A program made the translations under genes and the position numbers. Of a stretch of DNA of 64,000 nucleotides, positions 39,904 to 49,092 are shown in pieces (the stretch's first letter is position 1; the number at the start of each line of letters is the position of its first letter). A model generated the notes under the pieces. The model saw only the letters and a list, made by a program, of their open reading frames with translations, was not told the DNA's origin and did not search any database. The stretch is from NCBI RefSeq assembly GCF_002933275.1, contig NZ_PSSX01000009.1:62001-126000 (forward strand), given 5' to 3'. The stretch comes from Marinobacter maroccanus (lineage in GTDB: Bacteria > Pseudomonadota > Gammaproteobacteria > Pseudomonadales > Oleiphilaceae).

Positions 39904-41295
39904 TTACATACGGCCAAACGGAGGCATACCGCCTCCCCCACCGCCGCCCGGGGGCATCATGCCACCCATGCCGCGCATCATATTCGCCATACCGCCTTTC
40001 TTGCCAAACTTTTTCATCATCTTCTGCATTTGCTTGTGCTGTTTCAGCAGACGATTCACATCCTGGATCTGGGTTCCAGACCCGGTGGCAATCCGACGCT
40101 TGCGGGAATTGTTGATCACATCCGGATAACGACGCTCTTTCGGGGTCATCGAGCAAATAATGGCTTCCATCTGCCCCATGGACTTGTCGTTAACCTGCTG
40201 CTGGGCCACCTGTGCCATCTGACCCATACCCGGCAGCTTATCGAGCAGGCCGCCGATGCCACCCATGTTCTTCATCTGCTGCAGCTGATCGCGAAAATCC
40301 TCCAGGTCAAAGCTCTTGCCCTTCTTGATTTTCTTGCTGAGCTTCTGGGCCTTTTTCTGGTCCAGCTTGCGCTCCGCCTCTTCGATCAGTGAGAGCACGT
40401 CCCCCATGCCAAGGATCCGGGACGCGACCCGGTCCGGGTAGAACGGCTCAAGGGCATCGGACTTTTCACCCACACCCAGGAACTTGATCGGCTTGCCGGT
40501 AATATGACGAACAGACAGGGCGGCACCGCCACGGGCATCGCCATCGGTTTTGGTCAGAACCACACCCGTCAGTGGCAGGGCATCGTTAAACGCCTTGGCG
40601 GTGTTGGCCGCATCCTGACCGGTCATGGCGTCAACCACGAACAGGGTCTCAACCGGATTGACCGCCTTATGCAGCCGGCCGATCTCGCCCATCATCTGTT
40701 CATCGACATGCAGCCGGCCGGCGGTATCAAGAATCACCACATCAATGTGCTTTTTCCTGGCAGCCGCAATCGCGCCCTCGGCGATATCCACGGGATCCTG
40801 ATCGGCACTGCTCGGGAAGAACTCGACACCCACCTCGCCAGCAAGAGTCTCCAACTGACGAATCGCGGCAGGGCGATAGACGTCAGCACTGACCACCAGC
40901 ACGGACTTCTTCTGCCGCTCCTTGAGGAAGCGGGAAAGCTTGGCGACCGTGGTGGTCTTACCCGCACCCTGCAGACCGGCCATCATAATCACTGCCGGCG
41001 GCTGGACGTTCAGGTTGAGGGATTCGTTGCCCTCGCCCATCACCCGTTCCAGCTCCTGCTGGACAACTTTTACGAAGACCTGGCCCGGCGTCAGGCTACG
41101 CTGCACTTCCTGGCCAATGGCTCGCTTGCGGACGCCCTCCACAAAGTCCTTCACCACCGGCAGGGCGACATCCGCCTCCAGCAGCGCCATCCGCACTTCC
41201 CGGAGAGTGTCCTTTATATTGTCATCAGTGAGGCGCGCCTGGCCGGAAATCTTGCGCAGACTGCCGGAAAGTCGGTCTTGGAGGTTCTCAAACAT
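39904..41295 (-). CDS. ffh: Signal recognition particle protein Ffh
   Basis: Binds signal sequences and 4.5S RNA and delivers nascent membrane proteins to FtsY. The 463-residue protein has an N domain, a GTPase G domain (GLQGAGKTTTVAKLSRFL, VILDTAGRLHVDEQMM, LTKTDGDARGGAALSV) and a methionine-rich M domain (~300-440) with RRIATGSGTQIQDVNRLLKQ. The tail is unusually rich in glycine (PPGGGGGGGMPPFGRM). It diverges from the CcsA-like gene, as in Pseudomonas. Confidence 0.97.
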   Translation of the reverse strand: MFENLQDRLSGSLRKISGQARLTDDNIKDTLREVRMALLEADVALPVVKDFVEGVRKRAIGQEVQRSLTPGQVFVKVVQQELERVMGEGNESLNLNVQPPAVIMMAGLQGAGKTTTVAKLSRFLKERQKKSVLVVSADVYRPAAIRQLETLAGEVGVEFFPSSADQDPVDIAEGAIAAARKKHIDVVILDTAGRLHVDEQMMGEIGRLHKAVNPVETLFVVDAMTGQDAANTAKAFNDALPLTGVVLTKTDGDARGGAALSVRHITGKPIKFLGVGEKSDALEPFYPDRVASRILGMGDVLSLIEEAERKLDQKKAQKLSKKIKKGKSFDLEDFRDQLQQMKNMGGIGGLLDKLPGMGQMAQVAQQQVNDKSMGQMEAIICSMTPKERRYPDVINNSRKRRIATGSGTQIQDVNRLLKQHKQMQKMMKKFGKKGGMANMMRGMGGMMPPGGGGGGGMPPFGRM

Positions 41296-41381
41296 GTTGC
41301 TCTTCCGTACCCCGGATAAATTGAGTGCGTGAATCGACAGAGCCGGCGACGACTCCTTGATTCCAGTTGCATAATCGCGAC

Positions 41382-41387
41382 ATTATA
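41382..41387 (-). promoter_or_regulatory. Perfect -10 hexamer upstream of ffh
   Basis: TATAAT on the minus strand, 87 bases before the ffh start. No good -35 stands 16-18 bases further up, so this is a partial promoter match. Confidence 0.35.
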
Positions 41388-41477
41388 ACCAGACTATCGC
41401 CCTGAAACGACCAGCCCGGTCAAATCGGCGGAAACCAGCGCCGATCCCCAGTCAGAACAGTGGTTAATAAGGAAGTC

Positions 41478-42284
41478 ATGGGAACGCTGATTCTCGCGGT
41501 CACCTCTCTTTTTCTTTACAGCGTCGGTACCGCGCTGCAGGCCCTGCATTTCAGGGGCCGGGTTCAGAGCAATCTTGCCATTACCACCCTGATTGGCGTT
41601 CTCGCCCTGACCAGCCACGGACTTCTCATTGGCCAGACGGTCCACCATGACGGCGGTTTCGATTTCAGCTTTTTCAAAAGCTCGGTTCTGATTTCCTGGC
41701 TGATCGTGTTCCTGTTGCTGGGCCTCAACCTCAAAAAACCAGTACAAAGCCTGTTCCTGGGTGTCTATCCCCTGGCCGGCCTCACCATCATACTTGCCCT
41801 GGTCACCCATGGACCTTCGAGACTTGTGTCAGAGCAAAGCTACGGCATGCTCTCCCACATTGCACTTTCAGTCACAGCCTACAGCCTCTTTACCCTGGCG
41901 GCCATCCAGGCGGTTCTTCTATATTTCCAGAATCGCCAACTCAAGCACAACTACAACAGCCTACTGGTTCGCAACCTGCCGCCATTGCAGACCATGGAAT
42001 CGCTACTGTTTGAAATGGTCTGGGCCGGTGTAGTAATGCTGATTCTGGCAATCGTGACGGGGGCCCTCTTTATAGAGGACCTTTTTGCCCAGAACCTCGC
42101 TCACAAGACCCTGTTCTCCATCCTCTCTCTGCTGGTTTTCGTAGCGCTACTGATCGGCCGTTACACAAAAGGCTGGCGTGGCATTACTGCAAGCCGATGG
42201 ACCCTCGCAGGCTGCGCACTGCTGATGCTGGCCTTCTACGGCAGCAAGTTTGTGCTGGAACTGATCTTCCAGCGCGGCGGCTGA
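41478..42284 (+). CDS. CcsA-like cytochrome c assembly family membrane protein
   Basis: A 268-residue polytopic membrane protein, with about eight hydrophobic segments from TLILAVTSLFLYSVGTALQA to WTLAGCALLMLAFYGSKFVL. It belongs to the CcsA/CcmC/YpjD family: the core with the conserved SYGMLSHIALSVTAYSLF (a heme-family histidine) and GALFIEDLFAQNLAHKTLFS is visible, but the tryptophan-rich WGxxWxWD heme-handling motif is not. So it may not be a true heme lyase. ATG 41478 has AAGGA 4 bases upstream. Divergent from ffh and followed by the CorC-like gene, as in Pseudomonas. Confidence 0.85.
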   Translation: MGTLILAVTSLFLYSVGTALQALHFRGRVQSNLAITTLIGVLALTSHGLLIGQTVHHDGGFDFSFFKSSVLISWLIVFLLLGLNLKKPVQSLFLGVYPLAGLTIILALVTHGPSRLVSEQSYGMLSHIALSVTAYSLFTLAAIQAVLLYFQNRQLKHNYNSLLVRNLPPLQTMESLLFEMVWAGVVMLILAIVTGALFIEDLFAQNLAHKTLFSILSLLVFVALLIGRYTKGWRGITASRWTLAGCALLMLAFYGSKFVLELIFQRGG

Positions 42285-42307
42285 CCCCCGGAACTCCCGG
42301 TATTCTC

Positions 42308-42337
42308 TTGACACAACGCTCGCCAAAACCCTATTTT
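42308..42337 (+). promoter_or_regulatory. Candidate sigma-70 promoter of the CorC-like gene
   Basis: A perfect -35 TTGACA (42308-42313) is followed after 18 bases by TATTTT (42332-42337). It lies 33 bases before the TTG start codon at 42370. Confidence 0.5.
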
Positions 42338-42369
42338 CGCTACTTGTCAGCAATATAAGGACACCTCTT

Positions 42370-43656
42370 TTGAACGAAACATCGCTCACCGCGCTGTTTA
42401 TTCTCCTGGTCGGACTGATCCTGCTCTCCGGTTTCTTCTCAAGCTCCGAAACCGGAATGATGTCCCTCAACCGATATCGCCTCAAACACATGGCCAAAAC
42501 TGGCCACAAGGGTGCGAAGCGCGCCCAGGGTTTGCTGCAACGCACCGACCAGCTTATCGGCGTGATCCTGATCGGCAACAACTTCGTCAACATCTTTGCT
42601 TCGTCGATTGCGACCGTTATCGCGATACGGGTCTGGGGCGATGCCGGCATCGCGATCGCCACCATCCTGCTGACCATCGTGATTCTGATTTTCGCGGAAG
42701 TCACCCCGAAAACCCTGGCAGCGCTGTTTCCCGAGAAAATCGCATTTCCCGCCAGCTACATACTGGGGCCCCTGCTGAAGATCCTCTATCCGATTGTCTG
42801 GGCAGTAAACCTGTTTACCGGAGGCATTCTCAAGCTGCTGGGCGTTTCTGCTGCGGATGCTGCAAACGACCACCTGAGTCGCGAAGAACTCCGAACACTG
42901 GTGAACGAGGCCGGAGCCCTGATTCCGGCCAAGCACAAGGATATGCTGGTCAGCATCCTGGATCTCGAAAAAGTCACCGTGAACGACATCATGGTGCCAC
43001 GCAACGAGGTCGTAGGGATCGATCTGGAGGACGACACTGACACAATCCTGCGTCAATTGCGCAGCAGCCAGCACACCCGGCTTCCGGTTTACAAGGGCGA
43101 CATCAACAACATCCAGGGCATACTCCACCTGCGCAGCGCTTCGAAGCTGCTTCAGCAGGAGGAGATCAACAAGGCCATGATCATGCAGCTTTGCCAGGAA
43201 CCCTATTTCGTTCCGGAAAGCACGCCCCTGAACACCCAGCTGATCAACTTCCAGAAGGGTCGCCGCCGGTTTGGTGTGGTAGTAGACGAATATGGCGACG
43301 TTCTGGGCCTGGCCACCCTTGAGGACATACTTGAAGAGATCGTCGGCGACTTCACAACGGATTACGCCGCCACCAGCCCGGACATTATTCCCCAGGATAA
43401 TGGCACTTTTATTATCGACGGCACCTCTGCCGTTCGAACCATCAACAAGACCCTGGGCTGGAAGCTCCCCACCGACGGACCGAAAACCCTCAATGGCCTG
43501 ATTACAGAAACCCTGGAGAACATTCCCGACACCAACGTCTGCCTGAAAGTGGACGGTCATCGGGTAGAGGTGTTGCAAATCAAGGACAACGTTGTAAAAG
43601 CAGCCATCGTGCACCCGAAAAAGCGTAAAAAGCGCTCACTTTCACTTAAACATTAG
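42370..43656 (+). CDS. CNNM/CorC-HlyC family membrane protein (DUF21, CBS pair)
   Basis: A 428-residue protein of the CNNM/CorC family, linked to magnesium and cobalt transport or resistance. In order: a DUF21 membrane domain (~1-190, with LFILLVGLILLSGFFSSSET, TGMMSLNRYRL and FAEVTPKTLAALFPEK), two CBS domains (~200-320: TVNDIMVPRNEVVGIDLEDD, TRLPVYKGDINNIQGILHL) and a C-terminal CorC_HlyC domain (~340-425) preceded by GVVVDEYGDVLGLATLEDIL. The start is a TTG with AAGGA 7 bases upstream; no ATG gives a full DUF21 start. Confidence 0.92.
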   Translation: MNETSLTALFILLVGLILLSGFFSSSETGMMSLNRYRLKHMAKTGHKGAKRAQGLLQRTDQLIGVILIGNNFVNIFASSIATVIAIRVWGDAGIAIATILLTIVILIFAEVTPKTLAALFPEKIAFPASYILGPLLKILYPIVWAVNLFTGGILKLLGVSAADAANDHLSREELRTLVNEAGALIPAKHKDMLVSILDLEKVTVNDIMVPRNEVVGIDLEDDTDTILRQLRSSQHTRLPVYKGDINNIQGILHLRSASKLLQQEEINKAMIMQLCQEPYFVPESTPLNTQLINFQKGRRRFGVVVDEYGDVLGLATLEDILEEIVGDFTTDYAATSPDIIPQDNGTFIIDGTSAVRTINKTLGWKLPTDGPKTLNGLITETLENIPDTNVCLKVDGHRVEVLQIKDNVVKAAIVHPKKRKKRSLSLKH

Positions 43657-43680
43657 ATTCCCGAAGACTTCCCTCCGATT

Positions 43681-43709
43681 GGCGCTATAGACCCTTCGGT
43701 TATAGCGCC
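43681..43709 (+). terminator. Hairpin after the CorC-like gene
   Basis: GGCGCTATA and TATAGCGCC form a 9-base-pair stem around an 11-base loop, 24 bases after the stop. Only scattered T's follow (TCCTGTTCTT), so it is a weak or Rho-assisted terminator. Confidence 0.55.
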
Positions 43710-43815
43710 TCCTGTTCTTGAAAGATCAAAATTTAACCGCCAGCTTGACCCCCGCTGATCCCCCACCAACACTGAAGGAGCGTGCGAAACAAAAACAATC
43801 ACAAGGAATACGTCC

Positions 43816-44418
43816 ATGAGTCTGACACACACGTTTGGCCTGCTCGCCCATCCTGATCAGGAATGGGAGGCGATTCGCAATGAATCCGAGTCCGTCACGA
43901 AACTATACGCAGGTCACATTCTGTTATTGGCACTGATTCCCGCCGTTGCCGGCTTCTTCGGAACAACCCAGGTGGGCTGGCAGATTGGAGACGGCCAGAT
44001 TACAAAACTGTCGATGACGAGCGCGCTGCAGCTATCGGTGCTCTTTTATGGCGCCATGCTTGCCGGGATTTTTGTACTGGGCAAGTTCATCGATTTCTTT
44101 GCGGCCACTTATGACGCGGTCGAGCGAACTCCCAGAGGTGTGGCCCTCGCCGCCTATACGGCGACCCCCATTTTCCTGATCGGAGTCATCGCCGCTTATC
44201 CGAACATCTGGGTAAACATGCTGGCAGGCCTGGTGGCGGTTGCCTACGCCGTCTACCTGCTGTACGAAGGCCTCCCTATCCTGATGAAGATACCGGCGGA
44301 CAAGGGCTTCATGTTCGCCTCTGCGGTCCTGACAGTAGGCCTGGTTATGTTTGTCGCTCTGCTTGCTATCAGCGTCGTCATCTGGAGCATGGGCATCGGT
44401 CCGGTTTATGTGAGCTGA
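43816..44418 (+). CDS. Yip1-domain membrane protein
   Basis: A 200-residue polytopic membrane protein with the Yip1 domain opening found in gammaproteobacteria (MSLTHTFGLLAHPDQEWEAI) and about five hydrophobic helices (for example GHILLLALIPAVAGFFGTTQ, LSVLFYGAMLAGIFVLGKFI and VLTVGLVMFVALLAISVVIW). The function in bacteria is unknown. AAGGA precedes the ATG by about 7 bases. Terminators on both sides suggest a single-gene transcript. Confidence 0.82.
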   Translation: MSLTHTFGLLAHPDQEWEAIRNESESVTKLYAGHILLLALIPAVAGFFGTTQVGWQIGDGQITKLSMTSALQLSVLFYGAMLAGIFVLGKFIDFFAATYDAVERTPRGVALAAYTATPIFLIGVIAAYPNIWVNMLAGLVAVAYAVYLLYEGLPILMKIPADKGFMFASAVLTVGLVMFVALLAISVVIWSMGIGPVYVS

Positions 44419-44452
44419 AAACAAATCCTTCGGCAAGTCAGTAATATGCATG

Positions 44453-44483
44453 AGGGTGCCTTTTCGGCACCCCTTGTTTTTTT
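44453..44483 (+). terminator. Rho-independent terminator after the Yip1 gene
   Basis: GGGTGCC (44454-44460) and GGCACCC (44466-44472) form a 7-base-pair stem with a TTTTC loop, followed by TTGTTTTTTT. Confidence 0.9.
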
Positions 44484-44613
44484 GAATTTGCTCCCAGGTT
44501 AGCGTTTGGTCATGTTAACTTTGGGAAAAATGCGGTAAATTTAACCAATAACGAGAATTCAAGGATTACCCGCTCGGTCATGTATCCGGTTGAGGCGTAA
44601 ACAGGAGTCTGCC

Positions 44614-46839
44614 ATGAACAAGCAGTCCGGCATACATTACCTCCGTGAGCACAGGGAAGCCGGAAGTAACAGACCGGTTCCTGCGGAGGTCACCCGCATC
44701 CGGGACACCGTTGTCGCCGGACTCGGTGATTTGCTGCAGGGCGCCTTCGACGCCGTCGACGATTCACTGTTCGAGTTGGCCAACAATGCCCGCAGCAACA
44801 ATGAACAGAACCGGTATTTCGAAGCGATGCGTGAAATACGCATCAAACGGAAGGGTGTAGAGCGGCATTTTCAGAACACGGTTGCTCAGTACTTCGCCAA
44901 CCCTCCTCATACTGGCCCGCTTCAGGAAGAAAACCTGAGCAAGCAGGCCAGCGCAGACACCCTCGCCCTGGTCGGTAATGACGACCTCGAAGAGCAGGTT
45001 GCGCTCAATGCCATGATCACCAAGGCGAAAGCGCACTTTCAGGGGCCGCTGCTTCAACTCCAGACCCGCTTCAGCCAGGTGTATCCGGAAGCCACCGACG
45101 AATCACCGGTGAATCCCATGGCGCCAGAACACCTGTGCAGTGCGTTCACTGAAGCCATACAGGCTCTGGAAATCCAGATTCGGGAACGCCTGATTCTGCT
45201 CAAACAGTTTGACCGCTACGTTGTCTCCAACCTGGGCATGCTTCTGGACGAAGCCAACCGTATACTGATCCAGGCCGGCATTATTCCCAACTTCCGTTAT
45301 CACGGCAAAGCCGGACAGCAACATGACGCCTCCAAGGCCCAGTCGGCCGATGCGCCGAAAGAGGAGAAAGCGCCGGACGCCTCAGCGACAGAACGGACAG
45401 GACAGGCCGGTAGCAGTAGCGCGGTTTTTGAACAGATCAGACAAATGCTGGCGCTTCAGCGGGCCAATGCGGGCATACCTCCCCGCGCGTCAGACCCGAA
45501 TGTAAGGGTAGTGGGCGACTCCGAGCTGGCAAGTCTTCTGAATTCGTTGCCGCTGTCAGGCACCCGGCAGGATCGGGGCAACCTGAGCGCTGGCGAACCG
45601 GTCAGCGTTGATCTGCGTCAGCTGGTACAACAGCTCCTTTCCCAGACCGATACTGGAGATGGCCGAAAACCGGCGCTTAACGAGATTGATGAAGACCTCA
45701 TTAACCTCGTCTCCATGCTGTTCGAGTTCATTCTCGATGATTACAACCTGTCGGCTCCGGTTCAGGTATTGATAAGCCGGCTGCAGATTCCAATCCTGAA
45801 AGTGGTTATCCGGGACAAGAGTTTCTTCAGCCAGGCTACGCACCCGGCCAGACGGCTTCTGAATTCGCTGGCGAGAGCAGGCATCGGCTGGAGTAGCAGC
45901 GACGAAAAAACCAAAGACAAACTCTACGGACAGATTCACAACATTGTGCAAAGGATTCTCAACGAATTTGACGGCGACGTTGCGCTGTTTGAAACCCTGA
46001 ACCAGGAATTCGAGCAATTTCTCGAACGTGAGAACCGCAAGGCGTCACTGGTGGAGCAGCGAACCCGGGAATCAGAGCGGGGTCGAATCAAATCCCAGAC
46101 AGCCCAACAAACCGTCGACAACCTTCTCAAGCAGAAAGTCTCCCGCTATAAACTGCCGGAATCCATCCATGACATCCTGATGAATGGCTGGAGCCGTGTG
46201 ATGTTTCTTGCCTATCTCCGGGACGATGTGGAGCATCGATGGAACGCAACCGTCAAGGTTGTCGACGATCTTATCTGGTGCCTTCACCCTCATCAGGAAG
46301 ACGATGAGAGAGACCAGTGGGTGCGTGTAGTGCCGGGCCTGCTGAAGTCGCTGCGATCAGGACTGGAAGAAGTGTCCTATAACTCATCCAGATTGGATGA
46401 AATGATGGGCCAGCTCAAGCATCAACTGGCCGAAGCATTCCGCACCAATGCCGCCATTGAAGCACTTCAGGATTCGCCTGAAGAGCCGGAAGAAGAGGAG
46501 ATTGCCACCGTTCACCAGACGGCTGTTGAACGTCAGCAGGAGCTGGAAGAGGCTGCTATCTCCGAGTACGTGGCCCAGATTGACAGTATAGAAATCGGCA
46601 ACTGGGTAGAGTTCCGTCTCGTCAATGGTGCCAGCTTCCGGTGCAAGCTATCAGCGATCATCGAGGAAGCAGACTGCTTCGTCTTTGTGAACCGGATGGG
46701 GCTGAAGGTTATTGAGAAAACCCGGATTGAACTGGCTCACGAAATGCGGCGCGGCCGGTTGACCCTGCTTGAGCAGGGCGCACTGATTGATCGGGCCCTG
46801 GATGCGGTCGTCGGCACCCTGCGGAGCAAGACCGCCTGA
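44614..46839 (+). CDS. DUF1631 family protein
   Basis: A 741-residue soluble protein that fits the DUF1631 family (by recall), found in Pseudomonas relatives and others, with no firm function. It starts MNKQSGIHYLREHREAG, with CAGGAG 6 bases upstream. Visible parts: an N-terminal helical region with VTRIRDTVVAGLGDLLQGAF, an acidic and alanine-rich linker (~232-275), a central helical core (EIDEDLINLVSMLFEFILDD, ISRLQIPILKVVIRDKSFFS, HPARRLLNSLARAGIGWSS), and a C-terminal PilZ-like region (IEIGNWVEFRLVNGASFRCK, LSAIIEEADCFVFVNRMGLK). If that last segment binds cyclic-di-GMP, it lacks a clear RxxxR signature. It starts about 130 bases after a strong terminator. Confidence 0.85.
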   Translation: MNKQSGIHYLREHREAGSNRPVPAEVTRIRDTVVAGLGDLLQGAFDAVDDSLFELANNARSNNEQNRYFEAMREIRIKRKGVERHFQNTVAQYFANPPHTGPLQEENLSKQASADTLALVGNDDLEEQVALNAMITKAKAHFQGPLLQLQTRFSQVYPEATDESPVNPMAPEHLCSAFTEAIQALEIQIRERLILLKQFDRYVVSNLGMLLDEANRILIQAGIIPNFRYHGKAGQQHDASKAQSADAPKEEKAPDASATERTGQAGSSSAVFEQIRQMLALQRANAGIPPRASDPNVRVVGDSELASLLNSLPLSGTRQDRGNLSAGEPVSVDLRQLVQQLLSQTDTGDGRKPALNEIDEDLINLVSMLFEFILDDYNLSAPVQVLISRLQIPILKVVIRDKSFFSQATHPARRLLNSLARAGIGWSSSDEKTKDKLYGQIHNIVQRILNEFDGDVALFETLNQEFEQFLERENRKASLVEQRTRESERGRIKSQTAQQTVDNLLKQKVSRYKLPESIHDILMNGWSRVMFLAYLRDDVEHRWNATVKVVDDLIWCLHPHQEDDERDQWVRVVPGLLKSLRSGLEEVSYNSSRLDEMMGQLKHQLAEAFRTNAAIEALQDSPEEPEEEEIATVHQTAVERQQELEEAAISEYVAQIDSIEIGNWVEFRLVNGASFRCKLSAIIEEADCFVFVNRMGLKVIEKTRIELAHEMRRGRLTLLEQGALIDRALDAVVGTLRSKTA

Positions 46840-46844
46840 CGCCA

Positions 46845-47597
46845 ATGCCTGACAACAGCAGTCCCAATGCCCTGCCGGCCACGTACCGGCTGGGGCTTGC
46901 AGTATCTCTGGCACTCTTCCTTCACACCCTGTTGCTGTCGGGCATCCCGACTCCCATGGAAGAACAGGCAGCCACTCACAAGGAAAGTGTCCGTTTTGAG
47001 CTGGTGCCCCGAGGCGCACTTAAAACCGTCGCCAACATGCCTGAAAACCCCAGCCCGAGCCAGGACGCAGCGCGGATCCCGCCTTTTGAGGTTGATCCCC
47101 CTCGACCCGCATCTCCACCGGAACCCGAGATTATCACCACCCGTCAAACGGAAACCCCCGCGCCGAGTGAGCAAGCCAATACCAGTACCCCGGACAGCCA
47201 AGCTTCACAGTCAACCACCAACGCCTCTGCTGGAGCAGAATCAGAACCGTCTCCGGAAAACCCGGAACAGAAGGTTACACGGATAACGGAGTCACCGGCT
47301 GAACTGGACCCTTACGTGGTCAAGCTGGCCATCCACCTGGCCCGGGAGCTGGAGAAGCTGAGAGTGCCGGCAATGCGGGATTTGACCAAGACAGTGGCCA
47401 TGGAAGTGGAACTGCAACTGCTCGGAAATGGCGCCCTGACCCGGGCAAGGGTACTGAGATCGACGGGTATCAAGGATATTGACGAGGCTGCATACCGGGC
47501 CGCTCTGGCGGCAAGCCCCTACCCCCAACCACCGAGAAATGGCGGGAGTCGGAACCGCTTCGAGGTCGAACTGCTGTTCACCCCGAAACGGCTCTGA
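46845..47597 (+). CDS. TonB-like energy transducer protein
   Basis: A 250-residue protein with a TonB layout: a short cytoplasmic start, one membrane helix (~15-33, GLAVSLALFLHTLLLSGIP), a long proline/serine/glutamate-rich periplasmic stretch (~60-145), and a C-terminal TonB-like domain (MEVELQLLGNGALTRARVLR, STGIKDIDEAAYRAAL, PYPQPP, FEVELLFTPKRL). No exbB/exbD genes are in the window. It begins 5 bases after the DUF1631 stop, so the two are probably co-transcribed. Which receptor or substrate it serves cannot be read here. Confidence 0.85.
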   Translation: MPDNSSPNALPATYRLGLAVSLALFLHTLLLSGIPTPMEEQAATHKESVRFELVPRGALKTVANMPENPSPSQDAARIPPFEVDPPRPASPPEPEIITTRQTETPAPSEQANTSTPDSQASQSTTNASAGAESEPSPENPEQKVTRITESPAELDPYVVKLAIHLARELEKLRVPAMRDLTKTVAMEVELQLLGNGALTRARVLRSTGIKDIDEAAYRAALAASPYPQPPRNGGSRNRFEVELLFTPKRL

Positions 47598-47609
47598 CCA
47601 GCGACGATC

Positions 47610-47936
47610 TCAGGCCTCTGCCTGCTTCGCCGCCTCTTTCACGAGCTTGGCCAGTTCACCGCTCTCGGACATTTCCAGAACGATGTCACAACCGCCAACC
47701 AGCTCACCGTTGATATAGAGCTGGGGATAGGTCGGCCAGCTGGAATATACCTTCAGGGCCTCACGAAGCTCCTGGTTATCCAGGATATTCACAAAGGCAA
47801 AGCGCTCGCCGCAAGCCATTACAGCCTGAACGGTTTTGGCCGAGAAGCCACACTGGGGTGCCTGGGGGCTGCCCTTCATGTACAGGATAATCGGATTCTC
47901 TTCGAGCTGGCTTTTAATGGTTTCATTGATATCCAT
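47610..47936 (-). CDS. grxD: Monothiol glutaredoxin GrxD
   Basis: CGFS-type glutaredoxin that carries [2Fe-2S] clusters. The 108-residue protein has MKGSPQAPQCGFSAKTVQAV with C29-G-F-S and the glutathione-binding GGCDIVLEM. I chose ATG 47934-47936 (MDINETIKSQ), with AGAGG 9 bases upstream; an ATG two codons earlier sits too close to that site. It is convergent with the TonB-like gene (12 bases apart) and divergent from argF. Confidence 0.95.
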   Translation of the reverse strand: MDINETIKSQLEENPIILYMKGSPQAPQCGFSAKTVQAVMACGERFAFVNILDNQELREALKVYSSWPTYPQLYINGELVGGCDIVLEMSESGELAKLVKEAAKQAEA

Positions 47937-48071
47937 GAACATTCACCTCTGTTGGAACAGTCTTGCCACACGGCAATTTTCTTGACGTCATTGTACACGG
48001 GTGCTGAACCCCTCACCAAACACCTTGATTTGACCTCGCGCAACACCGGCAGTTCCAGCCCCGTTACAGCG

Positions 48072-48100
48072 TTGTCATACCTGCCCCGAAGGGCTAGACT
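48072..48100 (+). promoter_or_regulatory. Candidate sigma-70 promoter of argF
   Basis: TTGTCA (48072-48077) and TAGACT (48095-48100) are separated by exactly 17 bases and lie 73 bases before the argF start. I see no ARG-box pair that I can defend nearby. Confidence 0.55.
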
Positions 48101-48173
48101 TGATGCCCCATTTTTCAGCCAACGTTCACGCAATCCCGCCAGCTGCGGGGTTCGTTGAGATAAGGGCCATTGC

Positions 48174-49088
48174 ATGGCGGCAAGACATTTTCTGACATTG
48201 AATGACATGACAACCACCGAGCTTGAAAGCCTGGTTGATCATGCCTCGGCATTGCGCAACGAATGGCGGCAAGGCAAGGCTCGGGACTCCCTGAAAAACC
48301 GGGTCCTGGCGATGATCTTCGAGAAATCGTCCACGCGAACGAGGGTTTCTTTCGAAGCCGGCATGGCCCAGCTCGGCGGCTCCGCAATGTTCCTGTCGCC
48401 GAGGGACACCCAGCTTGGTCGCGGCGAACCTATTGAAGATTCTGCCATCGTTATCTCCAGCATGGTGGATGCCGTGATGATCCGCACCTTTGCCCATGAA
48501 ACCGTGGAGCGCTTCGCCGCTGCATCCCGGGTGCCAGTTATCAACGCCCTGACCGATGATTTTCATCCCTGCCAGCTGCTGGCCGACATGCAGACGTACC
48601 GCGAACACCGTGGCAGCATTCGTGGTGCCACGGTGGCCTGGATCGGCGACGGGAACAACATGTGCCACTCGTACATCAACGCCGCCGCCCAGTTTGATTT
48701 CAATCTGAACATTGCCTGCCCCGAAGGCTACGAACCGGCCGAGTCATTGATCAAAAGCCACGAAGACCGGGTCAACGTGTTTCGGGATCCGGCAGAGGCG
48801 GCACGTAACGCCCAGCTCCTGGTGACGGATGTTTGGGCCTCCATGGGCCAGGAAGACGAGCAGAAGGCCCGTGAAAAAGCGTTCAGCGGCTACCAGATCA
48901 ACCCGGAGCTACTCGCTGTAGCCGACAAAGATGCGCTCTTCATGCACTGCCTGCCTGCCCACCGGGGCGAGGAAATCTCGGCAGATATGATGGAACATCC
49001 CGCTTCCGTGGTCTGGGACGAGGCCGAAAACCGCCTGCATGCACAGAAGGCCCTGCTTGAATTTCTCATCCTGAACCGGCTGGACTGA
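48174..49088 (+). CDS. argF: Ornithine carbamoyltransferase
   Basis: Makes citrulline from ornithine and carbamoyl phosphate in arginine synthesis. The 304-residue protein has the carbamoyl-phosphate site [19 protein letters not shown] and the ornithine/carbamoyl loop [11 protein letters not shown]. The length fits the anabolic enzyme of this group. AAGGG lies 7 bases before the ATG. The ABC ATPase gene follows after 4 bases, the same pair as in Pseudomonas aeruginosa. Confidence 0.96.
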   Translation: MAARHFLTLNDMTTTELESLVDHASALRNEWRQGKARDSLKNRVLAMIFEKSSTRTRVSFEAGMAQLGGSAMFLSPRDTQLGRGEPIEDSAIVISSMVDAVMIRTFAHETVERFAAASRVPVINALTDDFHPCQLLADMQTYREHRGSIRGATVAWIGDGNNMCHSYINAAAQFDFNLNIACPEGYEPAESLIKSHEDRVNVFRDPAEAARNAQLLVTDVWASMGQEDEQKAREKAFSGYQINPELLAVADKDALFMHCLPAHRGEEISADMMEHPASVVWDEAENRLHAQKALLEFLILNRLD

Positions 49089-49092
49089 CTTC

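Noticed and set aside
39904..39960. Glycine-rich ffh tail as a possible frameshift artefact
   Set aside because: The tail stays in frame and has methionines typical of the M domain; glycine/methionine-rich tails occur in Ffh.
42439..43614. Minus-strand 391-residue open frame
   Set aside because: It is antisense to the CNNM/CorC-like gene, which has clear DUF21 and CBS domains.
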